From Phaeosaccion multiseriatum (lineage: Eukaryota; Ochrophyta, other classes), in the NCBI GenBank assembly GCA_965112735.1, contig OZ218955.1, positions 1,488,001-1,552,000 on the forward strand: a stretch of 64,000 nucleotides of DNA, in the 5' to 3' direction. The stretch's first letter is position 1. Every line of letters starts with the position of its first letter. The position numbers and the translations under genes were made by a program. Positions 24,846 through 33,720 of this stretch are shown here, in pieces. The notes beneath the pieces are model-generated. The model had not been told where the DNA came from. It searched no databases and was given only the letters and a program-made list of their open reading frames with translations.

Positions 24846-25822
24846 CGAGGCAGCATTTGGGTGTTCCTGCCGAACCTTTTTGGCCTGAAATTGAGTTTCA
24901 GCTCATGAGGGGAAAAGAAATCTTTAGAACCCTATTACACTCAGCTGCCTGGGAGCTGCGGGGAGTGAAAAAACAGGCTATGGCCCGGGTGCTGGCACCC
25001 TCCCTTCAGCAGCAGCACTCCTACGAAGAGAGGTGAGCGAGAGGTTTGAGAGGTTGGGTAGGAGGAAAAGAGGGATGAGTAGCGGCCCGGGCAGGAGGAA
25101 CAACAACTAGTAGCTACGCAACACCCTCTCTCCCGTTTGCGTCATTCTCCCCAACGACAAACTTACCCCTCCTGTGTGCTGTGGCACCTGCCTCAGTAAC
25201 AGCCATGAACGGCGCAAGAGAGGAGAGAGAACTCAAGGCATGGAAACGTGCCTTCGGAGTCCTCCAGGCATGCGAACCATCCTTCCGACTCATCCTTTCA
25301 TGGCCTGAAGCCTACGAGGCAGCTGCCGGACTCTGCCACGAACTTTTTCCACACAAAGCAGACCTTTGTGTGGAGGGCCAGGCTCACGCGCAAACGAGAA
25401 TAAGGTGAGGAGCGAGAATGGGACAAAGAGAGGGCGGGGGGAGAGAGTGGTGAGAGCAGCAGCACACACTGGACACGCATCTCTGCTGCGCAGGGGAGAA
25501 GGGGAAAGAAGACTTGAACTGCACTCTCTTGTTTCCCTTCCTGCCTGCGTGTTCGGGAAAGGGAAACTTGCCTCTCATCCCCTCTGCCTACCCTCTCGCC
25601 CCGCTGTGCTTTGGCAGCTGCCTCAGTGACAACACGTACGGCCTAAGAGAGGGAGAGAGGATGGGACAGGAGGCTTCCTCCGAACTGTTTGCCAGGTGGA
25701 GTTCATTGTTCTGCGAACTCTTCGACTCATATATGGTCCACATCGTGCACCTCCAGTTAGCCAAACCCAAGTTGTTGGGTTTGGCAGGTGTGCTACGCTC
25801 CAACGAACCATGTCAGGAAAAG
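24846..25822 (+). CDS. Helical repeat exons of the transposon gene
   Basis: Three exons: about 24855-25032 (HLGVPAEPFWPEIEFQLMRG ... HSAAWELRGVKKQAMARVLA), 25197-25404 (EERELKAWKRAFGVLQACEP ... LCHELFPHKADLCVEG) and 25627-25822 (SDNTYGLREGERMGQEASSE ... SYMVHIVHLQLAKPKLLGLA). The second and third begin after near-identical acceptors (cctcag) and share the start pattern S-N/D ... R-x-G-E-R, so they look like a duplicated exon. The second appears to lack one base near 25218, because its entry phase does not fit its main frame. The third joins in phase 0 to the next exon at 26282. The family is unknown; the segments look helical. Confidence 0.5.
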
Positions 25823-26281
25823 GTGAGTAGTGAGTGTGTTTCTTTCTTCGTGTGAAAGGGGGGGCTTTTCTTGGCAGGGGAAGAAAGGGAGGAGAGGGGA
25901 GCGAGTCTTCCCTAGTGAGAGGGACTTCAGGGGGGAGAGAGAGAGAGTGAGCGGAGGGGAGGGGAGGGGCAACGCGGAAGGAGGAAAGTAAGGTAGTGAA
26001 TGAGAGGCTGGGCCCTGATTCATGTATAATCCGTGGAGAGGAAGGTCCATCTCGTCCCGAGTTTGAGCAGTGAGGGAGGGAGGGGAAGGGATGGGATGGG
26101 ACTTCTGTCGCCAGCTGTGACAGAAACGGACCTCCATCCATCTCTCTCACATCATTTCTTCCACATTTGCCCTTGCTCCCTCGTTTTGTCCTCCTTCTCG
26201 CAACAAAACCACTCACCTGTATGTCCCACTCACTCTTTGCTTTCGTGCCTCGTCTGTCCTTTCGTCTTTGGTCCGGCGCAG

Positions 26282-26756
26282 CACTTGGACTCGCGGTTGG
26301 ACTTGGACTTGGACCCAAACCGAGCAGGAGGGGCAGCGGCACCCGCGGCCAACAGCAGTAGCAGAGCGATTGGTAGCATTGGAAGCCTCGGAGGTATCGG
26401 CAGTCTCAGCGGTTCAACGGATAGTCTGAGTCAAGAGCAGGCTGGAGTGGGTATGGGCAGTGACGGTGGTGGTGGTGGTGGAGGAGGTTGTGGTGGTGGG
26501 GGAAGGGGGCGAGGAAGAGGAGGAGGGGGGGGGAGGGGGCGAGGAAGAGCAGGAGCAGGAGGAGGAGGAGGAGGAGGAGGAGGAGGAGGAGGAGGAGCCA
26601 CGCCCAGCGATGGCTCCGCGTCAGGCTCTCCGTCTGGACCGCCGGGTGAGGACAAAGGAGGGTGGATATTTGTATCGTACGGAGGACGAAAGCACCGGCA
26701 TGGAGCAAAGCCAGGCGGAGGGCCGGAGGGGCTGCCACAGACCGCCACAGGAGGAG

Positions 26757-26792
<36 letters not shown>

Positions 26793-28048
26793 GAGGAGGA
26801 GGGGGGAGACAAACTTCTGGCGAGAGCTCACAGCCCGTCAGAGTCTCCGCATCGAGGAAAAGAGCCCGCGGAGCAGCAGCAGGGGCAGCAGCAGCAGGAG
26901 GAGGAGGAGGAGGAGGAGGAGGAGGAGGAGGAGGAGGAGGAGGAGGAGGAGGGAGGGGACAGGCGCATTCGGACTGCCCATATCATCCTCTTCCTCAGCT
27001 ATGGGAGTGGATCCCCGTAGAAGCAGGAGGAGGAAGAGGAGGAGGAGGAGGAGGAGGAGGAGGAGGAGGAGGAGGACGAGGACGAGGAGGAGGAGGACGA
27101 GGACGAGGAGGAGGAGGAGGAGGACGACGACGACGAGGAGGAGGAGGACGAGGACGAGGAGGAGGAGGAGGAGGACGACGACGACGAGGAGGAGGAGGAG
27201 GACGAGGACAAGGACGAGGACGAGGAGGAGGAGGAGGAGGAGGAGGAGGAGGAGGAGGAGGGGGGAGACAAACTTCTGGCGAGAGCTCACAGCACGTCAG
27301 AGTCTCCGCATCGAGGAAAAGAGCCCGCGGAGCAGCAGCAGGGGCAGCAGCAGCAGGAGGAGGAGGGGGAGGAGGGGGAGGAGGAGGAGGAGGAGGAGGA
27401 GGAGGAGGAGGAGGAGGAGGAGGAGGAGGAGGAGGAGGACGAAGGGGAGGAGGAGGAGGAGGAGAGGGAGGAGGAGGAGGAGGAGAAGGAGGAGGAGGAG
27501 CAGGAGGAGCAGGAGGAGCAGGCGGAGGAGGCGGAGGAGGCGGAGGAGGAGGAAGAGGAGCAGGAGCAGGAGCAGGAGGAAGAGGAGGAGGAGGCGGAGG
27601 AGGAGGAGGAGAAAGAGGAGGAGGACGAGGAGGAGGACGAGGAGGAGGAGGAGGACGAGGAGGAGGAGGACGAGGAGCAGGAGGAGGAGGAGGAAGAGGA
27701 CGAGGACGAAGACAAGCCTCTGGCGAGAGGTCACCGACCCCTCCGAGAAAAAGATCTCGAGGAGCAGGAGGAGGAGGAGGAGGAGGAGGAGGAGGAGGAG
27801 GAGGAGGAGGAGGAGGAGGAGGAGGAGGAGGAGGAGGAGGAGAAGGAGGAGGAGGAGAAGGAGGAGGAAGAGGCGGAGGAGGAAGAGGAGCAGGAGCAGG
27901 AGCAGGAGGAGGAGGAAGAGGAGGAGGACGAGGAGGAGGACGAGGAGGAGGAGGACGAGGAGCAGGAGGAGGAGGAGGAGGAGGAGGAGGAGGACGAAGA
28001 CAAGCCTCTGGCGAGAGGTCACCGACCCCTCCGAGAAAAAGATCTCGA

Positions 28049-28083
<35 letters not shown>

Positions 28084-28384
28084 AGGAGATGACGAGTATC
28101 TGCCATCGAGTAGTGAGGAGGAGGGTGAGGAGGCGGACTCGGAGGAGAAGGAAGTGGGGCAGGGAGGAAAGAGAAGGAGCAGCAGGCTTGGGCTAAGGGC
28201 AGGTGGGCGGCAGCTGGCGGAACGGGTCAACCCCGCGGAGAGGGTGGAAGCAGCGTCTCCAGAAGATACCGACCCTCATGAGGGAGGAGGAAGAGGAGGA
28301 GAGGAGGAGGAGTGGATACCGGCGGGAGGCAGGAAGAAGAAGAAGACGAAGAAGAGCAGGAAGACGCAGCAACCGGCTTCTCAG
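26282..28384 (+). CDS. RGG/AT-hook-like Gly-Arg-rich linker exon of the transposon gene
   Basis: Starts after the acceptor at 26281 (HLDSRLDLDLDPNRAGG) in phase 0 with the preceding exon and ends at the donor after 28384. Most of it is GRG/RGG/poly-Gly coded by GGA, CGA and GAC repeats. Four spaced blocks are embedded: two copies of RQTSGESSQxVRVSASRKRA (near 26810 and 27268) and two of RRQASGERSPTPPRKRSRG (near 27710 and 28000). Each ends in a basic RKRARG/RKRSRG core followed by poly-Gly. RGG boxes and such basic cores bind RNA or DNA and can act in nuclear targeting. The end has an acidic stretch, then a lysine-rich KKKKTKKSRK likely to be a nuclear localisation signal. The reading frame choice rests on these non-repetitive blocks and on splice phase. 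Confidence 0.6.
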
Positions 28385-28529
28385 GTGAGGGCCTACTTTC
28401 CCTGTTGTTCTCTCTCTGTCTCTCTCTCTCTCTGGCTGGGGTGTACTGTCAACCGCTCTCTCTCTCTCTGCCTAATCTCGCTCATTCTCGCTCACGCGAC
28501 CCTCTCCTTTGTTTCTGCTTGCCGTGTAG

Positions 28530-29708
28530 CAGGAGGGAGGGCAAAAGGCGAATGTCAAGCGTGCTGTGCAAGACCTTGGCCCCATTGTGCCCGGCTTCTT
28601 GCTGGCCTCTCAGAGTGGAAAGCCACGACGTGGCGGTTCCAGACCCGATCGTAGGAAGCCGGAGAAGGGCCAGAGGTCGGCATTACCCACCCTCGAGACC
28701 ACGTTTGTTCCCGTTGACCGCGCCGCTCAGGAGTTTAAGGAGTCTTTGGTCGAAACGCAGAAGTTTCATGTGCTTTTGGATCCCCCCTTCCGCAAGCTCC
28801 ACTCTTTTGCTGTGGATCATTCCGAGCGTCTCAGCGACGACAAGACGATTGTCATGGTGCCGTGCCCAGCAGAGACTGAGGAGGGGAAGGAGGGACAGAG
28901 CAGCAGGGTGAAGTTCCGTCTATTCTTCGCCGAGATGTTGGAGGAGAAGGAGGGACGACGCGGAAAGCTTTGTGGAGTGCAGGCCCCAGTGGGGGGAGGG
29001 AGGGAGGAGAACTTCTCCAGCCTTGGCAAGGAAAACGGGCCCCAAATGGCGTCAGCTCTCCGTGACTTGGTGAGAGGGAATGACGAGTCCAAGTCCTCTC
29101 TCTCGCTCGTCGTGAAGCGGCTCGGCCACGAAGGCAAGTTCTCCCTGGTGTTCAGCACGGTGGCTATCCCGAACGAGTCCATCAAGAAGATGTGTTCCGT
29201 CGACCCCCCCCCTGTCAAGAAGGCCGGCGAGCGTGTACACTCCGCAAGTGTGCTGTCCGAGTCCACCATCGACGCCGCCTTTGCGGGGGAGCACAAAGAA
29301 GTGGGCAAGAGGATGGCGGCGCAAGTCTTCAACACGGCCCGGAGTCTTCGTGATCGCACCAAGCCGTTTAATGCCATCGCTGCTGGAGTTCTCAACATGC
29401 GAACGCTGGACGTGACCGTCAGGGGCCGGGAGGGGGCGAGCCGAGCCAATGCTGAGTCTGGCCTTTGGGGCATCACAGAGGGCAGGCATGCTGAGCCCAT
29501 GGCACTGAAGGCCCTGGAGAGTAGCCCTCGTTTTCGGCGGGGAGATGAAGTCACCGTCGTTGTCACTACAGCGCCGTGCAAGGGGTGTGCTCAGCGCATT
29601 GCGGAAATGCACAAGGCGGGCACCCTGAATGTGCGGCGAGTGGTGATTGGGGCCTCATCCTCGGTGAGGCTAGGGGGAGTGGAGATCCTGAAAGAGGTCG
29701 GCATTGAG
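28530..29708 (+). CDS. Cytidine/nucleotide-deaminase-fold domain (HAE ... PCxxC), transposon-encoded
   Basis: A 393-codon exon (acceptor GTAG/CAG at 28529, donor GTGAGG after 28708+1000, i.e. 29708), phase 0 at both ends. The C-terminal 130 residues fit the zinc-dependent deaminase fold: FNAIAAGVLNM (strand), GRHAEPMALKAL with the His and catalytic Glu at codons 29487 and 29493, VTVVVTTAPCKGCAQRIAEM with the two zinc Cys at 29577 and 29586, then VRRVVIGASSS and GGVEILKEVGIEV. The last two match the parallel strand 4/helix/strand 5 arrangement of TadA/AID-type deaminases. The N-terminal 260 residues are unfamiliar mixed alpha/beta sequence. Substrate (free base, DNA or RNA; C or A) cannot be read from the sequence. 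The next exon (29857) continues in the same phase, so this is probably an internal domain of a longer protein. Confidence 0.7.
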
Positions 29709-29856
29709 GTGAGGTACCCAGCTTGCCCTACAGGGAGGTAGCTAGTATATAGGGAAAGCGTGTGCTGGCCTCGCTCTCTTGTCGCCCGCTGACTCACGCC
29801 CCCCCCTCTCCTTTTCGCTTCCCACCACAACGACAAATCTGGCTGTGTGTGACCAG

Positions 29857-32800
29857 GTGATTGAAGAACCGAAATTCGGTGCCGGCCTTTGCCCTCGCCA
29901 TAGGATGGTCGATATTGGCGACGTCGAGGAGGTTGAATTTCAGAGAGAGCGAGACCACAGATGGCGCACTTTCACCAATGTTGGGCTGCTCCTCCCATCT
30001 TCGGCACCGACGAGCGGCCGTCTCTGCCGGAGCCTGCTTCTCACTCTGGCGGCGGCGTCGAAGAGGGGGCGCAAGAGTGATCGACACGGGCAACAGCAAA
30101 GCTTCGCACGGCTGAGCAGCGGTTCGGCTCGACTCCCACCAATGCTCATGGTGGGAAGAGATTTGCTCTCGGCTTTCGGAGCTGAACAACAACAGGCTGC
30201 TCGTGCTGCTGCTGCCAGGTCGCTCCCTCTCCACAACCCGGATGACTCAGGCGTGCTGGCTGGATTCCAACCTTTTTTTAGGAATCCGAAGGGTCAGGCG
30301 CAGCCTTGGGGTCGGCGCTTCAGAAATGGCACACCATTCTCCTCTTCGTTGGTGGAGGAGGCGGGTCTCACCCCACCCCGGCAGGTGGTTGAGGATGAGG
30401 AGAAACGCATGGAGAGGAAGAGGAGACAGCTGGAACGTCAGGAGGAGCAGAAGGCAGTGATCCGCAAGAAGGAGCAGATGAAGCGGAACAACATCTACCT
30501 CTTTCTGTCAGACCAAGTGCCGGAAGCTAGGATCAAGGAGGCCCGTAGAATTGGCGAAGAGGCCCGAAAACGAACTCAGAGGGAAGCCCGTGCCCGAGCT
30601 GACAAAGAGGAGGAGGAGGAGGAGGAGGAGGAGGAGGAGGAGGAGGAGGAGGAGGAGGAGGAGGAGGAGGAGGAGGAGGAGGAGGAAGAGGGGGAGGAGG
30701 AGGAGGAGGAGGGGGAGGAAGAGGGGGAGGGGGGAGAGAAGAAGAACAAAGAGGGGAAGAAGGAGAAGAAGAAGAAGAAAAAGAAAGGCCGATTCAGCAC
30801 GGCGACTGTGACGCTGGTAGGGCCGAGAAGGGGAGAGGGTGAGCAAGGGTCCTACAACAGCCCTGACCTGGAGCCGGTCATTCGCCAAGGATTGCACACC
30901 AGACGCGTGGCTGAGCGAATCTTTGGCGACACAGCCCTCATGAGGGATTTGCTGGGCCAGGTGCCGCGCTACGTTCTGGAGAAGGACGAGCCGGAGGACT
31001 CAAACCTAGGAGGGCCATTTCAGGAGGCGCGCAAACTCTTTCAGAAGACTGTGGTGCAGTTGCAGCCGTGGTGTGCTAAGTACGTGGCGTGTGGCGATGC
31101 TGATGCTGACAGCGAGTCAGACCGAGCCGGGCTGAGAGAGTGTGTACGTGAGCTGCTTGCGCACGACCCACACCTGCTGGGGGCCATGGTCAAGGGCAAG
31201 GTGCTTGGGAAGCCCCAGCTTGGTGCTTTTCTCCCCGCCCACAGGAGAGTGGAGGCTGTGCTGGGCCTGTACCATAACACTGAGCTGGGCAAGCACTTCA
31301 CGCGGGCCTTTCCTCTCAAGCCAGCGGTCACCACATACGGTGAGGTATTTCAGCGCTTCCAAGGCTGCATCAATGTGCTCCTCCAGGCTCAGGGTTGCAC
31401 GGAGGAGGCGGCCAAAGAAGTGGTGCGTTGGGCAAAGCAGAGCGTCGAAGGGCATGAGAATGAATCGATCCCCGGGGAGGAGCACCCTAAAGGAAAGGAG
31501 GCGAGAAAGAAGGAGATGAAGGAGCGCAAGAAGAAGAGAAAGAAGGCAGAGAGCAAGAAGAACAAGCGCGGTCAAACAAGGTTCTGCAGGGGCTCGAGAC
31601 AGACTGTGGAGCAGAAAGAGGAGAAGAGGCGTAAGGTGGTGGAGAATCTGCCGAAGGAAGAATGGGCGGTGGAGGTGGCCCCGGGAGAAGCGAAGAAGGT
31701 GTTACAGCTCCTCTGGGAAGACCCGGCGTACATGGGTGAAGAGGGGGCCGTGGAAACCGAGGTGGAGGAGCTCCTTCGTTCCGCTGTGGGGGAGCGGCTG
31801 CCTTTTGTGACCGTCTTGGGGTTTGACCCAGCAAAACGGCCCCCAGAAGGGCTCCAGGAGAGAGATCACCGAGAGTTTGCTGCCAAACTCTACTCCTTCC
31901 TTACAGGGAGTCGCTATGAGCGATGCCGCCTGGTAAGCAAACCTACCACCACCCCACCCCACCCCACACCACCACCACCACCACCACCACATGCCTTCTC
32001 ATCACCCTCCTTGGCTTGTCCTTCTGTTTGGGAAACCTCACCCCATTTGAACCCCCCTCTTGCTTGTCTCTCTTCTCAGGTCCAGAAGCAGCGGCTCCTC
32101 TCCCTGATAGCTGCAGACTTGGCGAGGATGGAGGTTATCCACTCCTTCACCAACGTCTACACGCAAAAGCCGGGTCCACGGGACTTGACGCAGCGCCGTG
32201 GCAGGCAGTACGGCAAGCAGCTACCAGAAGCCCGGCACGTCCTCGGTGATGTGGCTGCTCAGGTGAAGAAGATGGAGCGGGAGGAGGCGTCGAGGAAGAT
32301 GAGGGAGCGAGTTGCTAACGTTGCTCCACAGCTGGCGGAGCTGGCCTGTTACCTTGCTGGCGACACTGGGAAGAGAAATGCGGAAGCTGCGGATAGGGCC
32401 ATCTTGGGGGGGGTTGCGGCAGTGGCCTATGCTTCCTCCTCCTCCGTGGCCGAGCGCGAATGCCCCATTGATGCTGACGCCCTCGTATCGGCAACAGCTT
32501 CTCTTGCGGTAGCTCGGCATCTCTCCTCAGGGCAAGACCAGCCTTTGCCAACAGCGATGGCCAAGAGAGTGGCAGACCTTCTCAAGCGCGAGCGCCTCTC
32601 CCCCCCCGAGGAGGGTGTTGAAGACACCGTCCTCGAGGCCGCTATTGGTTGGGCAAAGACACAGCTTGCCTCTCCAGCAGATGCTTCCGCAAGGGGTAGG
32701 TCAATGATGGAATGCCTCAAGCACGCCACCAGAGTTGCGATGTTTGCTGCGAGCTACGCAAAGGAGCTGGGGCACACCTCTGAAACCGTCCTTCGTCGGC

Positions 32801-33720
32801 TTGCGTTTGAGGCAATCGCCCGAACCTGCCCCTCTGAGGCGCCGTCGGAGCTTGTGGCTGCCGCCTGGGCGTTCACGATTCAAGTCCTTGACTGTGGACT
32901 TTCCAAGCGGGGCTTGAAAAGGAGCCGAGTTGCGAGCTTGGCAGGGAGGAAAGTACGGCAGCAGCAGCAGCAGCAGGAGCAGCAGGAGCAGCAGGAGCAG
33001 CAGCAGGAGCAGCAGCAGCGGCAAGAGGAGGAGGGTGCGGCGGGAGGGACGAGTGGGGGGCAAGGGGTGAGGGGAGGCAAGGGATTGAGGGGAGGCAAGG
33101 GGGGGAAGTCTTTGGACCATCAGATCGACCGGGTGCAGGCCACTGCTGGGCTCCTTCGCTTCCGTGGCATATGTAAGGGGACGGACTACGAATGCGGGCG
33201 GAAGCAGAGGGCGACCGAGTACTTTCAAGTGGTGTCGGAGGGCGAGCTGGGGGCAGGCGAATGCAGGCTCAAGTACAGAATAGTCGAAGGGCAGCAGCCT
33301 GCTAAGGCTCTTTGGGTGGAGAAGGTGACGGCCAAGCTCAACAAGGAGGGCCCGGAGCTGTCGGTATTCGATGCCGAGATGGAGAAAGATGTGCGGAAGC
33401 TTCTTCGCATTCCCCTCAAGTCCGCAGATGGGTCTCAACCTCGGCCCAAGTGGGTGTGCGTCACTGGCGAGGTGCGAGGGGGAGAGGTCACGCCTGACCC
33501 TCCCCAGCTGCACGTCACCTTCGAGGACGCTGGTGCCCTTTCACCTGTGGAGGTGGCGGAGTTACCAAAGGTGCCAGAGGTGGCAAAGATGGCTGATGAG
33601 TTGGGCAAGCTCCGGGCCCAGGAGGGGGAAAGGACCAAGGCGCGAGCAGGGAGGGGGGCGGCGGGGGGAGTGGCACACGCACAGCAGAGGATCAGGAGGA
33701 GACAAGACGACGACTGGTAG
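29857..33720 (+). CDS. Long helical region joining deaminase to RuvC nuclease in the transposon gene
   Basis: Exons 29857-31932 and 32080 to about 33650 join in phase 0 to each other and to the deaminase exon. Visible parts are a basic coiled coil (EEKRMERKRRQLERQEEQKA), a Glu tract then Lys tract (30605-30790), a helical block (ARKLFQKTVVQLQPWCAKYV ... AFLPAHRRVEAVLGLYHNTE ... FQRFQGCINVLLQAQG), FVTVLGFDPAKRPPE followed by FAAKLYSFLTGSRYERCRL, an Ala-rich helical block, a poly-Gln stretch and a final beta-rich block (GICKGTDYECGRKQRATEYF ... WVCVTGEVRGGEV). No family is recognised; in position it would correspond to the recognition and wedge regions that precede RuvC in TnpB/Fanzor proteins, but it is far longer. 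The frame runs to a stop at 33718-33720, while the nuclease continues one base over from about 33663, next to a G-run. Confidence 0.55.
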   Translation: MIEEPKFGAGLCPRHRMVDIGDVEEVEFQRERDHRWRTFTNVGLLLPSSAPTSGRLCRSLLLTLAAASKRGRKSDRHGQQQSFARLSSGSARLPPMLMVGRDLLSAFGAEQQQAARAAAARSLPLHNPDDSGVLAGFQPFFRNPKGQAQPWGRRFRNGTPFSSSLVEEAGLTPPRQVVEDEEKRMERKRRQLERQEEQKAVIRKKEQMKRNNIYLFLSDQVPEARIKEARRIGEEARKRTQREARARADKEEEEEEEEEEEEEEEEEEEEEEEEEEEEGEEEEEEGEEEGEGGEKKNKEGKKEKKKKKKKGRFSTATVTLVGPRRGEGEQGSYNSPDLEPVIRQGLHTRRVAERIFGDTALMRDLLGQVPRYVLEKDEPEDSNLGGPFQEARKLFQKTVVQLQPWCAKYVACGDADADSESDRAGLRECVRELLAHDPHLLGAMVKGKVLGKPQLGAFLPAHRRVEAVLGLYHNTELGKHFTRAFPLKPAVTTYGEVFQRFQGCINVLLQAQGCTEEAAKEVVRWAKQSVEGHENESIPGEEHPKGKEARKKEMKERKKKRKKAESKKNKRGQTRFCRGSRQTVEQKEEKRRKVVENLPKEEWAVEVAPGEAKKVLQLLWEDPAYMGEEGAVETEVEELLRSAVGERLPFVTVLGFDPAKRPPEGLQERDHREFAAKLYSFLTGSRYERCRLVSKPTTTPPHPTPPPPPPPHAFSSPSLACPSVWETSPHLNPPLACLSSQVQKQRLLSLIAADLARMEVIHSFTNVYTQKPGPRDLTQRRGRQYGKQLPEARHVLGDVAAQVKKMEREEASRKMRERVANVAPQLAELACYLAGDTGKRNAEAADRAILGGVAAVAYASSSSVAERECPIDADALVSATASLAVARHLSSGQDQPLPTAMAKRVADLLKRERLSPPEEGVEDTVLEAAIGWAKTQLASPADASARGRSMMECLKHATRVAMFAASYAKELGHTSETVLRRLAFEAIARTCPSEAPSELVAAAWAFTIQVLDCGLSKRGLKRSRVASLAGRKVRQQQQQQEQQEQQEQQQEQQQRQEEEGAAGGTSGGQGVRGGKGLRGGKGGKSLDHQIDRVQATAGLLRFRGICKGTDYECGRKQRATEYFQVVSEGELGAGECRLKYRIVEGQQPAKALWVEKVTAKLNKEGPELSVFDAEMEKDVRKLLRIPLKSADGSQPRPKWVCVTGEVRGGEVTPDPPQLHVTFEDAGALSPVEVAELPKVPEVAKMADELGKLRAQEGERTKARAGRGAAGGVAHAQQRIRRRQDDDW

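Noticed and set aside
26838-28230. Long minus-strand Pro-, Leu- and Ser-rich frames opposite the RGG region
   Set aside because: They are mirror readings of the GGA/CGA repeats. The plus-strand frame is favoured by the non-repetitive basic blocks and by splice phase.
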